64,000 nucleotides of DNA, taken from Salinirussus salinus. Its GTDB lineage: Archaea; Halobacteriota; Halobacteria; Halobacteriales; Haloarculaceae. Where the stretch lies: NCBI RefSeq assembly GCF_009831455.1, contig NZ_WOWO01000003.1, forward strand, positions 1 to 64,000, written 5' to 3'. A program made the position numbers and the translations under genes. The notes beneath the pieces were generated by a model that saw nothing but the letters and a program-made list of their open reading frames with translations, was not told the origin of the DNA and did no database searches. Numbering within the stretch: the stretch's first letter is position 1; each line of letters starts with the position of its first letter. Below, in pieces: positions 17,847 through 25,921 of this stretch.

Positions 17847-18947
17847 ATGACGGAACTGTTCGACCCCCTGGAGCTGCGCGGGACCACACTCCCGAACCGC
17901 GTGATGGTGTCGCCGATGTGCCAGTACTCCTGCGAGGACCGCGACGGCGTGGCGACCGAGTGGCACCGGGTCCACCTCGGCTCGCGCGCGGTCGGCGGCG
18001 CGGGCGTGGTGATGACCGAGGCGACCGCCGTCGAACCCCGCGGACGGATCTCCCCGGAGGACCTGGGGATCTGGACCGACGAACAGGCAGAGGCGCTCGC
18101 CCCCATCGCGGGGTTCATCAGCGACCAGGGGTCGGTGCCGGCGATCCAGCTGGCCCACGCCGGCCGGAAAGCCTCGACCAGCCGGCCCTGGGAGGGCCAC
18201 GACCCGCTGGGCCCCGAAGCGGGAGGCTGGGGCGTCGTCGGGCCGACCGACACCCCCTGGCCCTACGAGGAAGACGCTCCCGAGACAGCGCGGCTGGACC
18301 AGGACGGCATCGAGTCAGTCATCGGCGCCTTCCGGGCGGCGGCCCGCCGGGCCCGGGAGGCAGGCTTCCAGGTCGCAGAGGTCCACGGCGCCCACGGGTA
18401 CCTGCTCCACGAGTTCCTCTCGCCAGTCACCAATCGCCGCGAGGACGACTACGGCGGCGACTTCGAGGGCCGGAGCCGCCTGGTCCGGGAGGTCACCGCT
18501 GCGGTCCGGGAGGTCTGGCCCGACGACAAGCCCGTCTTCGTCCGCATCTCCGCGACGGACTGTCTCGAGGGCTGCGAGTCCTGGACGGTCGGGGACTCCG
18601 CGCGCCTGGCCGACCGGCTCCACGAGGCCGGCGCCGACCTCATCGACGTGAGCTCGGGCGGGATCGTCCCCGACTCGCATCCCGACTACACCGGCCCGAA
18701 CTACCAGCTCCGGTGGGCCGAGCACGTCCGCGAAGAGAGCGAGTCCGACATCGCAGTCGGGACCGTCGGCGGGATCACGACCGCCGAGCAGGCCGAGGCA
18801 GTCGTCGCGAACGACCGCGCCGACCTGGCGGTCGTCGGCCGCGAACACCTCCGGGACCCCTACTTCACGATGCGGGCTGCCCGGGACCTGGACGCGACCG
18901 ACGAACTCGAGGGGCCGCCGCAGTACTACCGCGCGTTCGGGTTCTGA
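17847..18947 (+). CDS. NADH:flavin oxidoreductase / old yellow enzyme (YqjM-like)
   Basis: A 366-residue FMN-binding TIM-barrel oxidoreductase. It starts TELFDPLELRGTTLPNRVMVSPMCQYS, and MCQYS at residues 24-28 is the YqjM-class signature. LAHAGRKAS, EVHGAHGYLLHEFLSPVTNRR (catalytic His/Tyr region), DDYGG and GREHLRDPYF are all in place. Such enzymes reduce activated alkenes with NAD(P)H, and the physiological substrate is unknown. The start at 17847 was chosen by alignment to the family; the upstream frame is Arg/Pro-rich. It is monocistronic. Confidence 0.93.
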   Translation: MTELFDPLELRGTTLPNRVMVSPMCQYSCEDRDGVATEWHRVHLGSRAVGGAGVVMTEATAVEPRGRISPEDLGIWTDEQAEALAPIAGFISDQGSVPAIQLAHAGRKASTSRPWEGHDPLGPEAGGWGVVGPTDTPWPYEEDAPETARLDQDGIESVIGAFRAAARRAREAGFQVAEVHGAHGYLLHEFLSPVTNRREDDYGGDFEGRSRLVREVTAAVREVWPDDKPVFVRISATDCLEGCESWTVGDSARLADRLHEAGADLIDVSSGGIVPDSHPDYTGPNYQLRWAEHVREESESDIAVGTVGGITTAEQAEAVVANDRADLAVVGREHLRDPYFTMRAARDLDATDELEGPPQYYRAFGF

Positions 18948-19261
18948 CCGGGCGCACACGGGAGGCGTCCGCCACGCCCGGCGGTCCCGCGACCGCACGA
19001 CGGGGCCGTCTACGTGGTGTGTGTTATCAGTTAACGATGGCTTTTAGTGGGCGGGAGTAGTGCTCCTGGGCGGGCGTACAGCGACACGGGGCGGAGCGAG
19101 TCGGTGCCCACCGCCGGTCGCGGCTGTGCGCCTACCAGCCACCACCTGCACGGCTGTTTCCTGGTGCCTGCCATCCACCCGTGCGCCGGGAGACCGGGAC
19201 GGGGGATGGCCGGGGCACTCGTGGCCCGCGGTACCGGTCCGTTGCCGAGCGCCCGGCCTCG
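18948..19261. other. 314-bp gap with one TATA-like box
   Basis: No open frame with haloarchaeal composition is seen. On the plus strand an AT-rich patch (19022-19046, including CTTTTAG) could be a promoter, but what follows encodes no protein. A small RNA is possible and unsupported. Confidence 0.35.
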
Positions 19262-19411
19262 TTACCGGAAGGGACGGCCGTCGCGGGCGTACTCGGCGGC
19301 CGAGGAGTAGAGGTTCCCGGACATGAGATTCTCCTCGCCGGCGGCGCGGCGCTCGTAGACTTCAGTGACCGCCGCCTGGACATCCTCGTCGTCCGGAGCG
19401 GCCTCCAGGGC
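19262..19411 (-). pseudogene. stranded C-terminal end of the sulfatase-like MBL protein
   Basis: Beyond the TAA at 19412-19414 the same frame stays open for 49 codons to TAA 19262-19264. It keeps clear haloarchaeal protein character, with short strings such as ALEAAPDDEDVQAAVTE and NLMSGNLYSSAAEYAR. It is the natural end of the alkylsulfatase dimerisation domain of the preceding gene. One substitution (for example TAC to TAA) would explain the break. It is either a real nonsense mutation or a sequencing error. Confidence 0.75.
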
Positions 19412-20512
19412 TTAGTCGGCGAGGTGACAGGCCAGACGCACGTCTTCGTCGGCCAGTTCGAGCGCGCGGTCGGCGAGCGTCCCCGCGTCGCCGGCAAGCG
19501 CCGCGACCTCCTCGGCGACCGCGTCCCGCGGAGCGGGCTTGAGCTCGGAGGGTCGGCCGGTCCACCAGCCACCGTAGTACCGGATGACGTTGCGGGCGAT
19601 GAACTCCCCCTCGTCGTAGGTCTCGGCCAGCCAGGGGGCGTCGTACTCCGGGTAATCGACCGCGTGGACGACGTCGACGTGGGGCGGCGAGCCGTCGTTG
19701 AGTACCTCCAGGGTTCCCTCGACGATTGTGTCGAGATACTCGGCGCTGTGGAGTAGCCGCTCCTGGACCTCGGCGGGGTCGTCGACGACGGGGTGGCCGT
19801 GGCCGGGACAGAGGTGGCGGGCGTCCAGCGCCGCCATCTCCCGGAGGGTGTCGGCCCACGCCCAGGGGTAGCGCTGGACCTTCTGGGGGTTGCCGGCGTT
19901 GGGGGCGACGTTGATGTGGAAATCGCCCGAGCAGAGCACCTCCCGCTCGGGACAGTAGAGCCAGGAGTGGTCGTCGGTCTCGCCTTTCCCGTGGTGGATT
20001 TCGAAGGTGAGTCCGCCCACCGACAGGGTTACTCCCTCCTCGTAGGTGACCGTCGGCGGGTAGTCGGGCACCCGGAACCGGCTGCCGGATTCGTCTGCCA
20101 GGTCCTCGGTGGCGTCGACGGTCCCGCCGAACTGGCGGGCGTTGACCGCCTCGTTGTGGCCCGCAGTCCGGGCGTACCGCTCGAAGCGGTCGGGGACGTT
20201 CTCGTGGGCGAGCACGCGTGGGTCGTCCTGGTCCTCCAGCAGGAAGTGCTCCAGCCCGTAGGCGTGGTCGAGGTGGCCGTGGGTGTAGATGGCGGTGTGG
20301 ACCGGCGCGTCGGTCACCTCCCGGAGGTCCTCGGCGATCCGGGGGGAGGCCTGCTCGACGCTCGTGTCGACCAGCACCAGCCCCTCCTCGGTGTCGAAGG
20401 CCGTCACCGAGCTGAAGTAGGAGTGGTAGTAGACGTCCTCGGCGACCTCGCGGACGCCGTCGAGGCGCTCGAACATGTCGGTCTCGAAGGGGTCGATGTC
20501 CTCTGCTGGCAT
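19412..20512 (-). CDS. alkylsulfatase-like metallo-beta-lactamase fold hydrolase, C-terminally truncated
   Basis: A 366-residue metallo-hydrolase. The MBL zinc site HGHLDHAYG lies near residues 77-85, with HHGKGETDDHSW and CSGDFHINVAP further ligand segments, and CPGHGHPV. A second domain (from about 255, GWWTGRPSELKPA...) is the alkylsulfatase dimerisation domain. TAA at 19412 interrupts that domain 49 codons before the next stop, so this copy may be inactive or unstable. Start at 20512 (MPAEDIDPFETDMFERL). It is the last gene of a minus-strand cluster after a cytochrome P450 (81-bp gap). A role in sulfate-ester or related hydrolysis is inferred from family only. Confidence 0.85.
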   Translation of the reverse strand: MPAEDIDPFETDMFERLDGVREVAEDVYYHSYFSSVTAFDTEEGLVLVDTSVEQASPRIAEDLREVTDAPVHTAIYTHGHLDHAYGLEHFLLEDQDDPRVLAHENVPDRFERYARTAGHNEAVNARQFGGTVDATEDLADESGSRFRVPDYPPTVTYEEGVTLSVGGLTFEIHHGKGETDDHSWLYCPEREVLCSGDFHINVAPNAGNPQKVQRYPWAWADTLREMAALDARHLCPGHGHPVVDDPAEVQERLLHSAEYLDTIVEGTLEVLNDGSPPHVDVVHAVDYPEYDAPWLAETYDEGEFIARNVIRYYGGWWTGRPSELKPAPRDAVAEEVAALAGDAGTLADRALELADEDVRLACHLAD

Positions 20513-20593
20513 GGCCCGGAGTTCACCCGCCCGGGGCATTTAGCTGTCGCCTGCGCCGGTCGGCCGTGGCGGCGACCAGCCGCGGCCTCCCGC

Positions 20594-21778
20594 TCACCCG
20601 CGGCGTTCGAACCGGACCGGGAGCTCGCGGACGCCGTAGAGGAACGTACCAGCGACGGGTTCGAGGTCGGTCGTCGCCAGCCTGACGTCCTCGACCCGGT
20701 CGAACAGCTCCGAGAGGGCGATCCGTGCCTCCAGGCGAGCGAGCGCGGCGCCCAGACAGAAGTGGATGCCCCGGCCGAACGCCATGTGAGGATTGGGGTC
20801 CCGGTCGGGACGGAACTCGTCGGGCCGGTCGAACACCGCGGGGTCGCGGTTGGCCGACCCGATGTAGGTCCGGACCGGCGTGCCCGCCGCTATCTCGTGA
20901 CCTTCGACCTCGACGGGTTCGGTCGGGATCCGCGAGGTCCACTGGACCGGCGAGCGGTACCGCAGTGTCTCCTCGACGGCCCGCTCCAGGGCGTCCTCGT
21001 CACCCCGGACCGTGCCGACGCAGTCGTTGGCTGCGAGACACCAGACGGCGTTGGTGATCAGGTTCGTCGTCGTGACGTTGCCCGCGACCAGGAGGAGTTC
21101 GAAGATGCCGCGGATCTCCCCCTCGGTGAGGTCGCCGCCGTCGTACTCCAGGAGGACATCGGAGATCAGGTCGTCCCGGGGCTCCTCGGCGCGGCGGGCC
21201 ATCACCTCCATGAAGTAGTCGCGCATCTCCCGGCCGGCCGCCTCCTGGCGCTCCTGGAGCGCCTCGCGGTCGCCGCCGGTCAGCTGCGGCCCGGCGACGA
21301 TGGTGTCCGACCACTCCTTGAACCGCTCGCGCTCCTCGGGCGGGACGCCCAGCAGGGCGGCGATGGTCATCGTCGGGAGCCACCGCGCCAGGTCGTCGAC
21401 CACGTCCATCTCCCCGCCGGCGACGGCCTCCTCGACGAGCTCCGTGGCCATCCGCCGGATCTCGGGAGCCAGCCGCTCCACCTCGCCGGGCGCGAACCGC
21501 CCCTCGACGGGCTCGCGGAGCCGGGTGTGGGTCGGCGGGTCGGAGCTGAGCATCGACGGCGGCGCGTCGACGTCGGGCTCGCGGTCCGAGGAGTAGGTCT
21601 CGTGGTCCCGGAGGATCCCGTCGACAGTTTCGTAGCGGAACACCCCCCAGATGTCCCGCTCGGAGTCGTACCGGACCGGCGCCGATTCCCGCATCTCGCG
21701 GTACCACCCGAAGGGTTCGAGCTGGCGGCGCTCGCTCCGGAGGGGTGCCGGGTACGCCGCGTCCCCGCGCTCGCTCAT
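20594..21778 (-). CDS. cytochrome P450
   Basis: A 394-residue soluble haem monooxygenase. The oxygen-binding I-helix reads LLVAGNVTTT (family AGxxTT), the ExxR pair is in ETLRYRSP, and the haem loop FGRGIHFCLGAALARLE puts the ligand Cys near residue 341. The length is that of bacterial-type class I enzymes, which need a separate ferredoxin and reductase; neither lies nearby. The start at 21778 (MSERGDAAYPAPLRS) is the first well-placed ATG. It follows the alpha/beta hydrolase by 26 bp on the same strand and is probably co-transcribed. The substrate is unknown. Confidence 0.94.
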   Translation of the reverse strand: MSERGDAAYPAPLRSERRQLEPFGWYREMRESAPVRYDSERDIWGVFRYETVDGILRDHETYSSDREPDVDAPPSMLSSDPPTHTRLREPVEGRFAPGEVERLAPEIRRMATELVEEAVAGGEMDVVDDLARWLPTMTIAALLGVPPEERERFKEWSDTIVAGPQLTGGDREALQERQEAAGREMRDYFMEVMARRAEEPRDDLISDVLLEYDGGDLTEGEIRGIFELLLVAGNVTTTNLITNAVWCLAANDCVGTVRGDEDALERAVEETLRYRSPVQWTSRIPTEPVEVEGHEIAAGTPVRTYIGSANRDPAVFDRPDEFRPDRDPNPHMAFGRGIHFCLGAALARLEARIALSELFDRVEDVRLATTDLEPVAGTFLYGVRELPVRFERRG

Positions 21779-21804
21779 GACGTGTGGTAACACGCCCCGC
21801 CACT

Positions 21805-22812
21805 TCAGTCCCCCTCACGCGCTCCCCCGCGTGGCCCGCAGGCCGTGGCCGCCGTCCCCGAAGCGTCGCTCCCCGTCCCCTCGCCGGCCTCGCGGTCGAC
21901 GAACGCACGGAGCCGGCCGGCGAACTCCCCGGGATACTCCCGGAACGGCATGTGGCCGCAGCGACCGATCACCTCCAGGCGCGCCCGCGGGTTCGCCTGT
22001 CCGAGCAGTTCGAAGGCCCCGACGGCGGTCCGGAACGGGACGGTCATGTCGTTGTGGCCGTAGACGTACAGCGCTGGCTTCTCGAACGCGCCGGCCCGGA
22101 GCCGGCGGCGGGTCTCGACCATCCGCTCGGCGACACCCTCCTCGAAGGCCTCGCCGTGTTCGGCCATCATCTCGGCGGTCGTCTCGGCCTTGGGCCGGCT
22201 CCGGAGGGCGGCGGCCGTCCGGCAGAACTCCTCGGTGACGTGGCCGGTCCGGTGGCTGAACTGCTCGTGCTGGAACCGGTACCACTCCGAGTCGGTCGAG
22301 CCGTACTCGACCCCGTCGGGCTTGAGCAGCCGGTCGCTGCGGTGGGCGCGGTCGCCGGATTTCGGGCCGAGCGTGTGGCTGTTGGTCAGCGTCAGCGTCC
22401 GGACGCGCTCCGGGTACTCGACCGCGAGCCAGGCGGCCAGGCCGGCGCCCCGGGAGGTGCCACAGAGGTGATACTCCTCTATCCCCAGGGCGTCCACGAC
22501 CGCGAGCGCGTGGTCGAGTTCCGTGCGGAAGCAGTAGTCCTCGACCGCGTCGGGGTTGTCCGTCAGCCCGCAGCCGACCCGGTCGAAGGCGAGGGTGTGG
22601 AACCGCTCGCCGAGCGGGTCGAACGCCGGCGCCCAGTCGTTGGCGCTGCTGCTCCCGTTCCAGAGCCCGCCGTGGAGCAAGACGAGCGGCTCCCCCTCGC
22701 CGACCTCGTAGTACCGCGTCCGCAGGCCGTCGGCCTCGAGGAAGGCGGGCTCGAACCCTCTGACCCCGCCGTGGTCGGGGACGTCCGCGAACCGGTCGTC
22801 GGTCTCTTCCAT
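21805..22812 (-). CDS. alpha/beta hydrolase
   Basis: A 335-residue alpha/beta-fold hydrolase. It has the oxyanion HGG segment (LVLLHGGLWNG) near residue 46, the nucleophile elbow GTSRGAG near residue 116 (Ser nucleophile), and a late RCGHMPF segment carrying the catalytic His. The substrate could be an ester, epoxide or haloalkane; the sequence does not decide. It is the first gene of the hydrolase-P450-MBL cluster on the minus strand. The last 25 residues are Gly/Ala/Thr-rich and probably disordered. It is divergent from the universal stress protein gene. Confidence 0.88.
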   Translation of the reverse strand: MEETDDRFADVPDHGGVRGFEPAFLEADGLRTRYYEVGEGEPLVLLHGGLWNGSSSANDWAPAFDPLGERFHTLAFDRVGCGLTDNPDAVEDYCFRTELDHALAVVDALGIEEYHLCGTSRGAGLAAWLAVEYPERVRTLTLTNSHTLGPKSGDRAHRSDRLLKPDGVEYGSTDSEWYRFQHEQFSHRTGHVTEEFCRTAAALRSRPKAETTAEMMAEHGEAFEEGVAERMVETRRRLRAGAFEKPALYVYGHNDMTVPFRTAVGAFELLGQANPRARLEVIGRCGHMPFREYPGEFAGRLRAFVDREAGEGTGSDASGTAATACGPRGGAREGD

Positions 22813-22936
22813 GACCCTCCTGTGGCCGGCCGGTACTTAGAGGATGGCACCGACGGTATCGACGGAGTCCGGGGCCGCGACGGGAACCCGGGCGGGCGTC
22901 AGGTGGACTTATCCGGGTCGGGTGGGACCGGCCTGC

Positions 22937-23371
22937 ATGGGGCAGCACATCCTGGTCCCGGTCGACGGCTCCGAGCAGGCCGAGCAGGCGCTGGAGTACG
23001 CGCTGAGCGAGCGGCCCGACCCGGCGGTCACACTGTTGCACGTGGTCAACCCCGTCAACACCTTCGGCTACGGCGACGACGAGTACTTCGACGTCGAGAG
23101 CTACCAGGCGGAGGCCAGACGCCAGCACGAGCGCGGGGAACGCCTCCTCGAGGAGTACCGCGAGACCGCCGCCGACCGGGGAGTCGAGGCCGAGACGAGC
23201 CTCCGGACCGGCTCGCCGGCGCGGGAGATCCTCGCCGCCATCGAGGAACTGGGCGTCGACCACGTCGTCATGGGGAGCCGCGGCCGGTCGGGCGTCGGCC
23301 GCGTGCTGTTCGGCAGCGTCGCGGAGGCGGTCACCCGCCGGGCCTCCGTCCCCGTCACCATCGTCCGGTAA
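22937..23371 (+). CDS. universal stress protein (UspA family)
   Basis: A 144-residue single-domain USP. It begins with the beta-strand HILVPVDGSEQAEQALEYAL and ends with the ATP-binding motif GSRGRSGVGRVLFGS followed by SVPVTIVR, the usual G-2x-G-9x-G(S/T) pattern. Such proteins bind ATP or act as stress-related switches; the partner is unknown. The start at 22937 (MGQHILVPVD) is set by the family, as the upstream codons are non-coding in character. The stop lies 17 bp inside a short convergent frame on the other strand. Confidence 0.93.
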   Translation: MGQHILVPVDGSEQAEQALEYALSERPDPAVTLLHVVNPVNTFGYGDDEYFDVESYQAEARRQHERGERLLEEYRETAADRGVEAETSLRTGSPAREILAAIEELGVDHVVMGSRGRSGVGRVLFGSVAEAVTRRASVPVTIVR

Positions 23372-23543
23372 TCCGCCGCTCTCCCGGGACCGCAGCGCGG
23401 GCGGCGAGGGCCCGCTCCAGGCCGCCCCGGACGCGCCGTTGCAGGCCGGCGAACCGCTCGGCGCCGGGCCGTCGGGTCCGCTCGACGTGCCGGACGTCGT
23501 CGTGACGCGCCAGCAACTCCTCGACGGTGGGCGTCGACGGCAT
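23355..23543 (-). CDS. hypothetical 62-residue protein, possibly a truncated N-terminus
   Basis: The frame starts MPSTPTVEELLARHDDVRHVERT, which has haloarchaeal character, then becomes Arg/Ala-rich (about residues 24-62), as out-of-frame or decayed sequence does. A TATA-like ATACTTTT about 29 bp before the ATG fits a leaderless transcript. The 3' end overlaps the universal stress protein gene by 17 bp. It may be a small real gene or the surviving head of a larger gene cut by recombination. I do not recognise the family. Confidence 0.4.
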   Translation of the reverse strand: MPSTPTVEELLARHDDVRHVERTRRPGAERFAGLQRRVRGGLERALAARAAVPGERRITGRW

Positions 23544-23624
23544 CGTCCCTGGCTCACCACTCTCTGTGAAAAGTATCTGTCGAGTCGCTGTCCCGACGAA
23601 CGTTCAGAGCTCGGCGTCGCCGAC

Positions 23625-23772
23625 GCGAGCGGCTCCGCCGCTCGCGCTTTTTTCGCCCACGTTTTTTTGCCGAGCGGGTTGCGGGCCGACGGCCCGCAAC
23701 CGCATGCCGTGGCGGCTCCGCCGCCACGCGGTGCGCGAGCGTAGTGAGCGCGCCCGGGGCGAAAAAAGGTGG
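23625..23772. repeat. palindromic intergenic repeat, copy B (probable bidirectional terminator)
   Basis: GCGAGCGG-CTCCG-CCGCTCGC (23625-23645) runs into T6-CGCCCACG-T7, then the same two stems as copy A (GGTTGCGGGCCG at 23677-23701 and CGTGGCGG/CCGCCACG at 23708-23728) and GGCGAAAAAAGGTGG. It is almost identical to 15812-15929, except for a 10-bp difference before the last block and a different leading stem. It lies between the plus-strand stress-protein gene and the minus-strand tRNA-Ser. Confidence 0.85.
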
Positions 23773-23774
23773 TA

Positions 23775-23858
23775 CGCCAGGACTGGGATTTGAACCCAGA
23801 ATCCCATACGGGAACACGCTTTCCAGGCGTGCGCCTTACCAGATTCGGCCATCCTGGC
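23775..23858 (-). tRNA. tRNA-Ser (anticodon GGA)
   Basis: Read on the minus strand: acceptor GCCAGGA with TCCTGGC and discriminator G; anticodon stem CACGC/GCGTG around CTGGAAA, anticodon GGA at 23822-23824; a long variable arm (TTCCCGTATGGGA region) marking a class II tRNA; T-loop GTTCAAATC. It reads UCC/UCU serine codons. The CCA is not encoded. Unlike the other two tRNA genes here it has no tail copies; palindromic repeat copy B begins 2 bp past its 3' end. Confidence 0.95.
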
Positions 23859-23886
23859 TCGCATCCGGCGATAGCGGGAGCGCGGC

Positions 23887-24090
23887 TTAAGTCCTTTCGT
23901 TCCCCGCGAGCCGCGGTCTGAGCGCGTGGGCGGCGAGCGCCGTGACCACCAGCACCCCGAGGGCCACGCCCGTCTTGACGGTCAGGGCCACGGCCTCGTC
24001 GGCGAGGAGTTCGTACCCCTGGACGAGTACCAGGAAGGCCAGCCCCCCGACCACGCCCCACAGCAGGCTGTCTTTCCGTCTGGCGTCCAT
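23887..24090 (-). CDS. small two-helix membrane protein
   Basis: A 67-residue protein with two hydrophobic helices (about residues 9-28 and 36-57) separated by an acidic turn (LLADEA) and ending in a basic tail. The start at 24090 gives MDARRKDSLLWGVVGGLAFLV. It lies 13 bp downstream of the RidA gene on the same strand, so they are probably co-transcribed. Short two-helix proteins like this are common and uncharacterised in haloarchaea; no function is assigned. Confidence 0.65.
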   Translation of the reverse strand: MDARRKDSLLWGVVGGLAFLVLVQGYELLADEAVALTVKTGVALGVLVVTALAAHALRPRLAGNERT

Positions 24091-24103
24091 GGCTGTCACG
24101 CCG

Positions 24104-24487
24104 TCACGGCTGCCGGGCCGCGATGGCCTCTATCTCCACCCCGACGCCCGCCGGGAGGTCCTCGACGGCGACCGCGCTCCGGGCGGGGGGGTCGCCCTCG
24201 AAGAAGGTCTCGTAGGTCGCGTTCATCGCCTCGAAGTCCTCGATGTCGTCGAGGTAGACAGTCACCTTCAGCGCGTCCGTGAGACTCGAGTCCGCGGCCT
24301 CCAGCACCGCCTGGACGTTCTCCAGGGCCTGCTCGGTCTGGACGTCGATCGCGGCCTCGTCCAGCAGGTCGCCCTCGGGGGTCAGGGCGATCTGTCCCGC
24401 GGTGAAGACCAGGTCCTCCGTCACGGTCCCCTGGCTGTACGCCCCGACCGCTGCCGGTGCCTCGTCGGTACTGACTGTGTCGCGCAT
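24104..24487 (-). CDS. RidA family enamine/imine deaminase
   Basis: A 127-residue protein of the YjgF/YER057c/UK114 (RidA) family, which hydrolyses reactive enamine intermediates released by PLP enzymes. It shows the GAYSQGT opening, FTAGQIAL, and the catalytic Arg103 in PARSAVAVEDLP. The start at 24487 (MRDTVSTDEAPAAVGAYSQ) is standard for the family; a longer frame adds 24 unlikely residues. It sits between a small membrane protein and a P-loop kinase, all on the minus strand. Confidence 0.93.
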   Translation of the reverse strand: MRDTVSTDEAPAAVGAYSQGTVTEDLVFTAGQIALTPEGDLLDEAAIDVQTEQALENVQAVLEAADSSLTDALKVTVYLDDIEDFEAMNATYETFFEGDPPARSAVAVEDLPAGVGVEIEAIAARQP

Positions 24488-24565
24488 GCCCGTGTGTGCG
24501 CGAGCCGCCCTCAAAACGGTGCCGGCGGGGACGGCGCCGGCGCCCGCCGACTCCGCCACCGGGGG

Positions 24566-25084
24566 TCAGCGCTCCCCGAGCGCCTCGCGGACCTGCCGCT
24601 CGGTCTCCTCGACGCTCCCGGCGTTGTCGACGGCGTGGTGGTCCCGCTCCAGGGGCTCGAATTCGGCGGCGATGGCCCGGTAGTCCTCGAACTCGGCCTC
24701 GCTTGGGTCGTCGGTCCGGGCCGCCATCCGCTCGCGGACCACCGACTCCGGGCAGGTCACCCGCAGGAAGACCGACGGGACGCCCAGGTCCTCGGCGACC
24801 GCCGCGACCGCGTCCCGGAGGGCGACCGAGCGGTAGGTTCCGTCGAGAACGACCGGCTCGCCCGCGGCCAGGCGCTCGCGGGCCCGGTCGCGCATCTCCG
24901 CGTAGACGCGGCTGACCTCCTCGTCGGTGTAGCCGGGGTCGTCGAAGAGGTCCTGCCGGACGACGTCGGTCCGGAGCACCCTCGCGCCGACGGCGTCGGC
25001 GGCGGTCCGCGCGACCAGACTCTTGCCCACTCCCGGCGGACCACAGACGACCACCAGGGTCGGCCCCTCAGCCACGGCCGCCAC
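24566..25084 (-). CDS. P-loop kinase-like ATPase
   Basis: A 172-residue AAA_33-type small-molecule kinase. The Walker A motif GPPGVGKS lies at residues 15-22, followed by LRTDVVRQDLFD (a typical Asp after strand 2) and VVLDGTYRS, the equivalent of the gluconate-kinase/AAA_33 second strand. A lid segment RERMAARTDDPSEAEF follows. The substrate (sugar, nucleoside or other) cannot be decided. It lies 78 bp before the RidA gene on the same strand. A 165-bp gap upstream contains a perfect 16-bp palindrome at 25204-25219. Confidence 0.8.
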   Translation of the reverse strand: MAAVAEGPTLVVVCGPPGVGKSLVARTAADAVGARVLRTDVVRQDLFDDPGYTDEEVSRVYAEMRDRARERLAAGEPVVLDGTYRSVALRDAVAAVAEDLGVPSVFLRVTCPESVVRERMAARTDDPSEAEFEDYRAIAAEFEPLERDHHAVDNAGSVEETERQVREALGER

Positions 25085-25203
25085 CCCTCGCTCCGTCCGC
25101 CGTCGCCTGCTCCGCGTCCCGCCGTGCCCGCGTGGACGCCAGCATACCCGGCCCTCCCGCGTCCGACCAAATCAAACCTCCGGGTCTCCCGCTCGGCGGA
25201 CTG

Positions 25204-25219
25204 GTGGCGCCGGCGCCAC
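25204..25219. repeat. perfect 16-bp palindrome
   Basis: GTGGCGCCGGCGCCAC lies in the gap between the UDG stop (25250) and the kinase start (25084). It could be part of a terminator stem or simply GC-rich chance; no T-tract follows. Confidence 0.3.
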
Positions 25220-25249
25220 GGCGCGGGCGACCCCAGCCGACGCCCGGCG

Positions 25250-25906
25250 CTACCGCCCGGCAAGCAGGTCCGCGATGGCCGCCCGGTAGGACGCCACAGT
25301 GTGCTCGATCTCCGGGAGCCAGACATCCTGGTAGGAAGGGTGCAGGATCGGAACCACGCGCACCCCCAGCCCCGGACAGTCGACCGGCTCCAGCACGTTC
25401 TCGATGAACCCGTCGGTCTGCTTGCCTTCGAGGGCGAGAACCGACTGCGTGGCGTGTTTGCCCGTCGGGACGACGACGCGGGGGTCGACGGTCCCGACCT
25501 CCTCGCGGAGGTACGGCCGGCAGTTGGCCCGTTCCTCCGCGGTCGGTTCGCGGTTGCTGCCCTCCCCGTCGCCCGGAAAACACTTCACGGCGTTGGTGTA
25601 GTAGGCGTCGGGGTGGCCGACGGCGGTCATCAGCTCCCGAACTCGACGGCCGGAGTGCCGGGAGGTGTAGGCCAGCCCGGTCCAGTTGCCCCCGCACCAG
25701 CGGTCCGCATCCGGGCTCCCCGCGCCCGGCGCCTCGCCGACGACCATCACCTCGGCGTCGGCGGGGCCGTTCCCCCAGGAGATGCACTCCCGACTCGCGA
25801 CGAGGTCGGGGCAGCGCCGACAGTCCGCGGCGAGGGCGTTTCGCGTCTCGGGGTCGGGAGCGGCGGGCTCGGTGCTGGCGCCCGCGTTCGGGTCTGTCTC
25901 GTCCAT
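25250..25906 (-). CDS. uracil-DNA glycosylase (family 4-like, iron-sulfur)
   Basis: A 218-residue UDG-superfamily protein that would excise uracil from DNA. Motif A reads GEAPGAGSPDADRW (family 4 has GEAPG), and a HPSYQ motif near residue 190 supplies the second catalytic loop. Cys29 and Cys32, then Cys41 and the Cys of NAVKCFPG, are candidates for the Fe-S cluster ligands of family 4/5. The GGNWTGLAYTSRHSGRR stretch is a haloarchaeal variant. It is adjacent to msrA (15 bp) on the same strand, so both damage-repair genes may be co-transcribed. Confidence 0.88.
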   Translation of the reverse strand: MDETDPNAGASTEPAAPDPETRNALAADCRRCPDLVASRECISWGNGPADAEVMVVGEAPGAGSPDADRWCGGNWTGLAYTSRHSGRRVRELMTAVGHPDAYYTNAVKCFPGDGEGSNREPTAEERANCRPYLREEVGTVDPRVVVPTGKHATQSVLALEGKQTDGFIENVLEPVDCPGLGVRVVPILHPSYQDVWLPEIEHTVASYRAAIADLLAGR

Positions 25907-25921
25907 CCGTCCCCTGCCGCG

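Noticed and set aside
19047-19310. Plus-strand 87-codon frame
   Set aside because: Arg/Gly/Pro-rich, overlaps the end of the sulfatase-like gene, no homologous pattern.
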